DNA of 14,293 nucleotides. Source: Fontibacter flavus. Its GTDB lineage: Bacteria > Bacteroidota > Bacteroidia > Cytophagales > Cyclobacteriaceae. The stretch lies in NCBI RefSeq assembly GCF_042432905.1, contig NZ_JBHLWI010000012.1:1-14293 (forward strand), written 5' to 3'. This document shows positions 14,036-14,293 of the stretch, one piece after another (position 1 is the first letter of the stretch; each line of letters begins with the position of its first letter). Made by a program: the position numbers and the translations under genes. The notes under the pieces are model-generated. The model saw nothing but the letters and a program-made list of their open reading frames with translations, did not search any database and had not been told where the DNA came from.

Positions 14036-14170
14036 ATGAAAAAGATGAGTAATTGATACTTTTACCGAAAGTTGGGAATAAGTGGAAATGAAAATAAAGT
14101 AAATCTATAGCCGGAATTGCACCACTAATCAATTAAAAAGTGGATTATCAGCATACCGATATTTATAGAT

Positions 14171-14199
14171 GGGGCTGTCCGAAAAGGGCAGCCTTTTTT
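14171..14199 (+). terminator. Hairpin with T run, possibly the end of an insertion sequence
   Basis: GGCTGTCC (14173-14180) pairs with GGGCAGCC (14186-14193; one G-T wobble) around GAAAA, followed by six T. As a terminator it faces the plus strand, yet no plus-strand gene lies to its left. The outer sequence GGGGCTGTCC (14171-14180) resembles terminal repeats of some transposons in this phylum, and hairpins near element ends commonly block read-through from outside. The other end of any element would be beyond the window. Confidence 0.5.
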
Positions 14200-14293
14200 A
14201 TGCTGCAATTTTTTGATTTTGAAAATCTAAAGTCATGATTGGGGATTTTTGATTAGATTTTTTCCTTGACACGTATAATACTGGTCGACTAAT
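14198..14293 (-). CDS. Partial open frame, C-terminal 31 residues, possible transposase end
   Basis: Reading leftwards from the right edge, one minus-strand frame stays open for 31 codons and stops with TAA at 14198-14200. The end reads ...MTLDFQNQKIAA and is fairly basic (SRKKSNQK). It stops directly inside the hairpin at 14171-14199, the geometry expected for a transposase gene ending near an element terminus. The stretch is too short to recognise a family, and an open frame of this length could arise by chance. Confidence 0.25.
   Translation of the reverse strand: MSRPVLYVSRKKSNQKSPIMTLDFQNQKIAA

Noticed and set aside
14266..14279. TTGACA and TATAAT near the right edge as a sigma-70 promoter
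   Set aside because: The two elements are only 2 nt apart instead of about 17, and this phylum uses a different promoter consensus.
1..14293. CRISPR array, prophage, toxin-antitoxin or defence genes
   Set aside because: No regularly spaced repeats were seen, and every sizeable gene belongs to a known housekeeping or surface family.

Overview
The window looks like a chromosomal core region of a Bacteroidota bacterium, most likely class Cytophagia, family Cyclobacteriaceae (Algoriphagus-like). The reasons are a type IX secretion (T9SS) substrate with a gliding-type C-terminal domain paired with a PorP/SprF protein, AT-rich DNA, no clear Shine-Dalgarno sequences, several copies of the Bacteroidota promoter form (TTTG, about 19 nt, TAnnTTTG), and protein sequences typical of that group. 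The genus is an inference.

Layout. Positions 1-361 hold no convincing protein gene. Two tandem minus-strand promoters and a boxA-like element suggest the leader of an rRNA operon whose 16S gene would lie off the left edge. From 362 to 8574 everything is on the minus strand. In transcription order: a bifunctional (p)ppGpp synthetase/hydrolase (6352-8574), a Fur-family repressor (5752-6219) overlapping by 4 nt a single-domain STAS protein (5411-5755), adenylosuccinate synthase purA (3833-5104), a strong terminator, then a secreted lectin/PKD protein with a T9SS type B sorting domain (1378-3732) overlapping by 4 nt a PorP/SprF outer-membrane protein (362-1381).

At 8708 the direction changes. 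tRNA-Leu(UAG) has a textbook promoter and is followed by tig (trigger factor), clpP and clpX on the plus strand, a classic protein-folding and proteolysis cluster; clpP and clpX overlap by one base (TAATG). A bidirectional terminator separates clpX from convergent lpxB (lipid A synthesis). A 6-pyruvoyl-tetrahydropterin synthase family gene follows on the minus strand. The last ~120 bases contain a hairpin plus a 31-codon open end that could be the edge of an insertion sequence, but this is uncertain.

How the genes relate: ppGpp synthetase, Fur, STAS and purA join the stringent response, metal/redox sensing and purine synthesis. Tig, ClpP and ClpX handle nascent-chain folding and regulated degradation. 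The lectin/PKD protein and its PorP partner form a two-gene surface module. I see no CRISPR array, prophage, toxin-antitoxin pair or obvious defence system. Most of the window is conserved housekeeping sequence. The less ordinary points are the secreted lectin module, the Fur-STAS coupling, the structured DNA upstream of purA, the eukaryote-like active-site spacing of the pterin synthase, and the two window edges.
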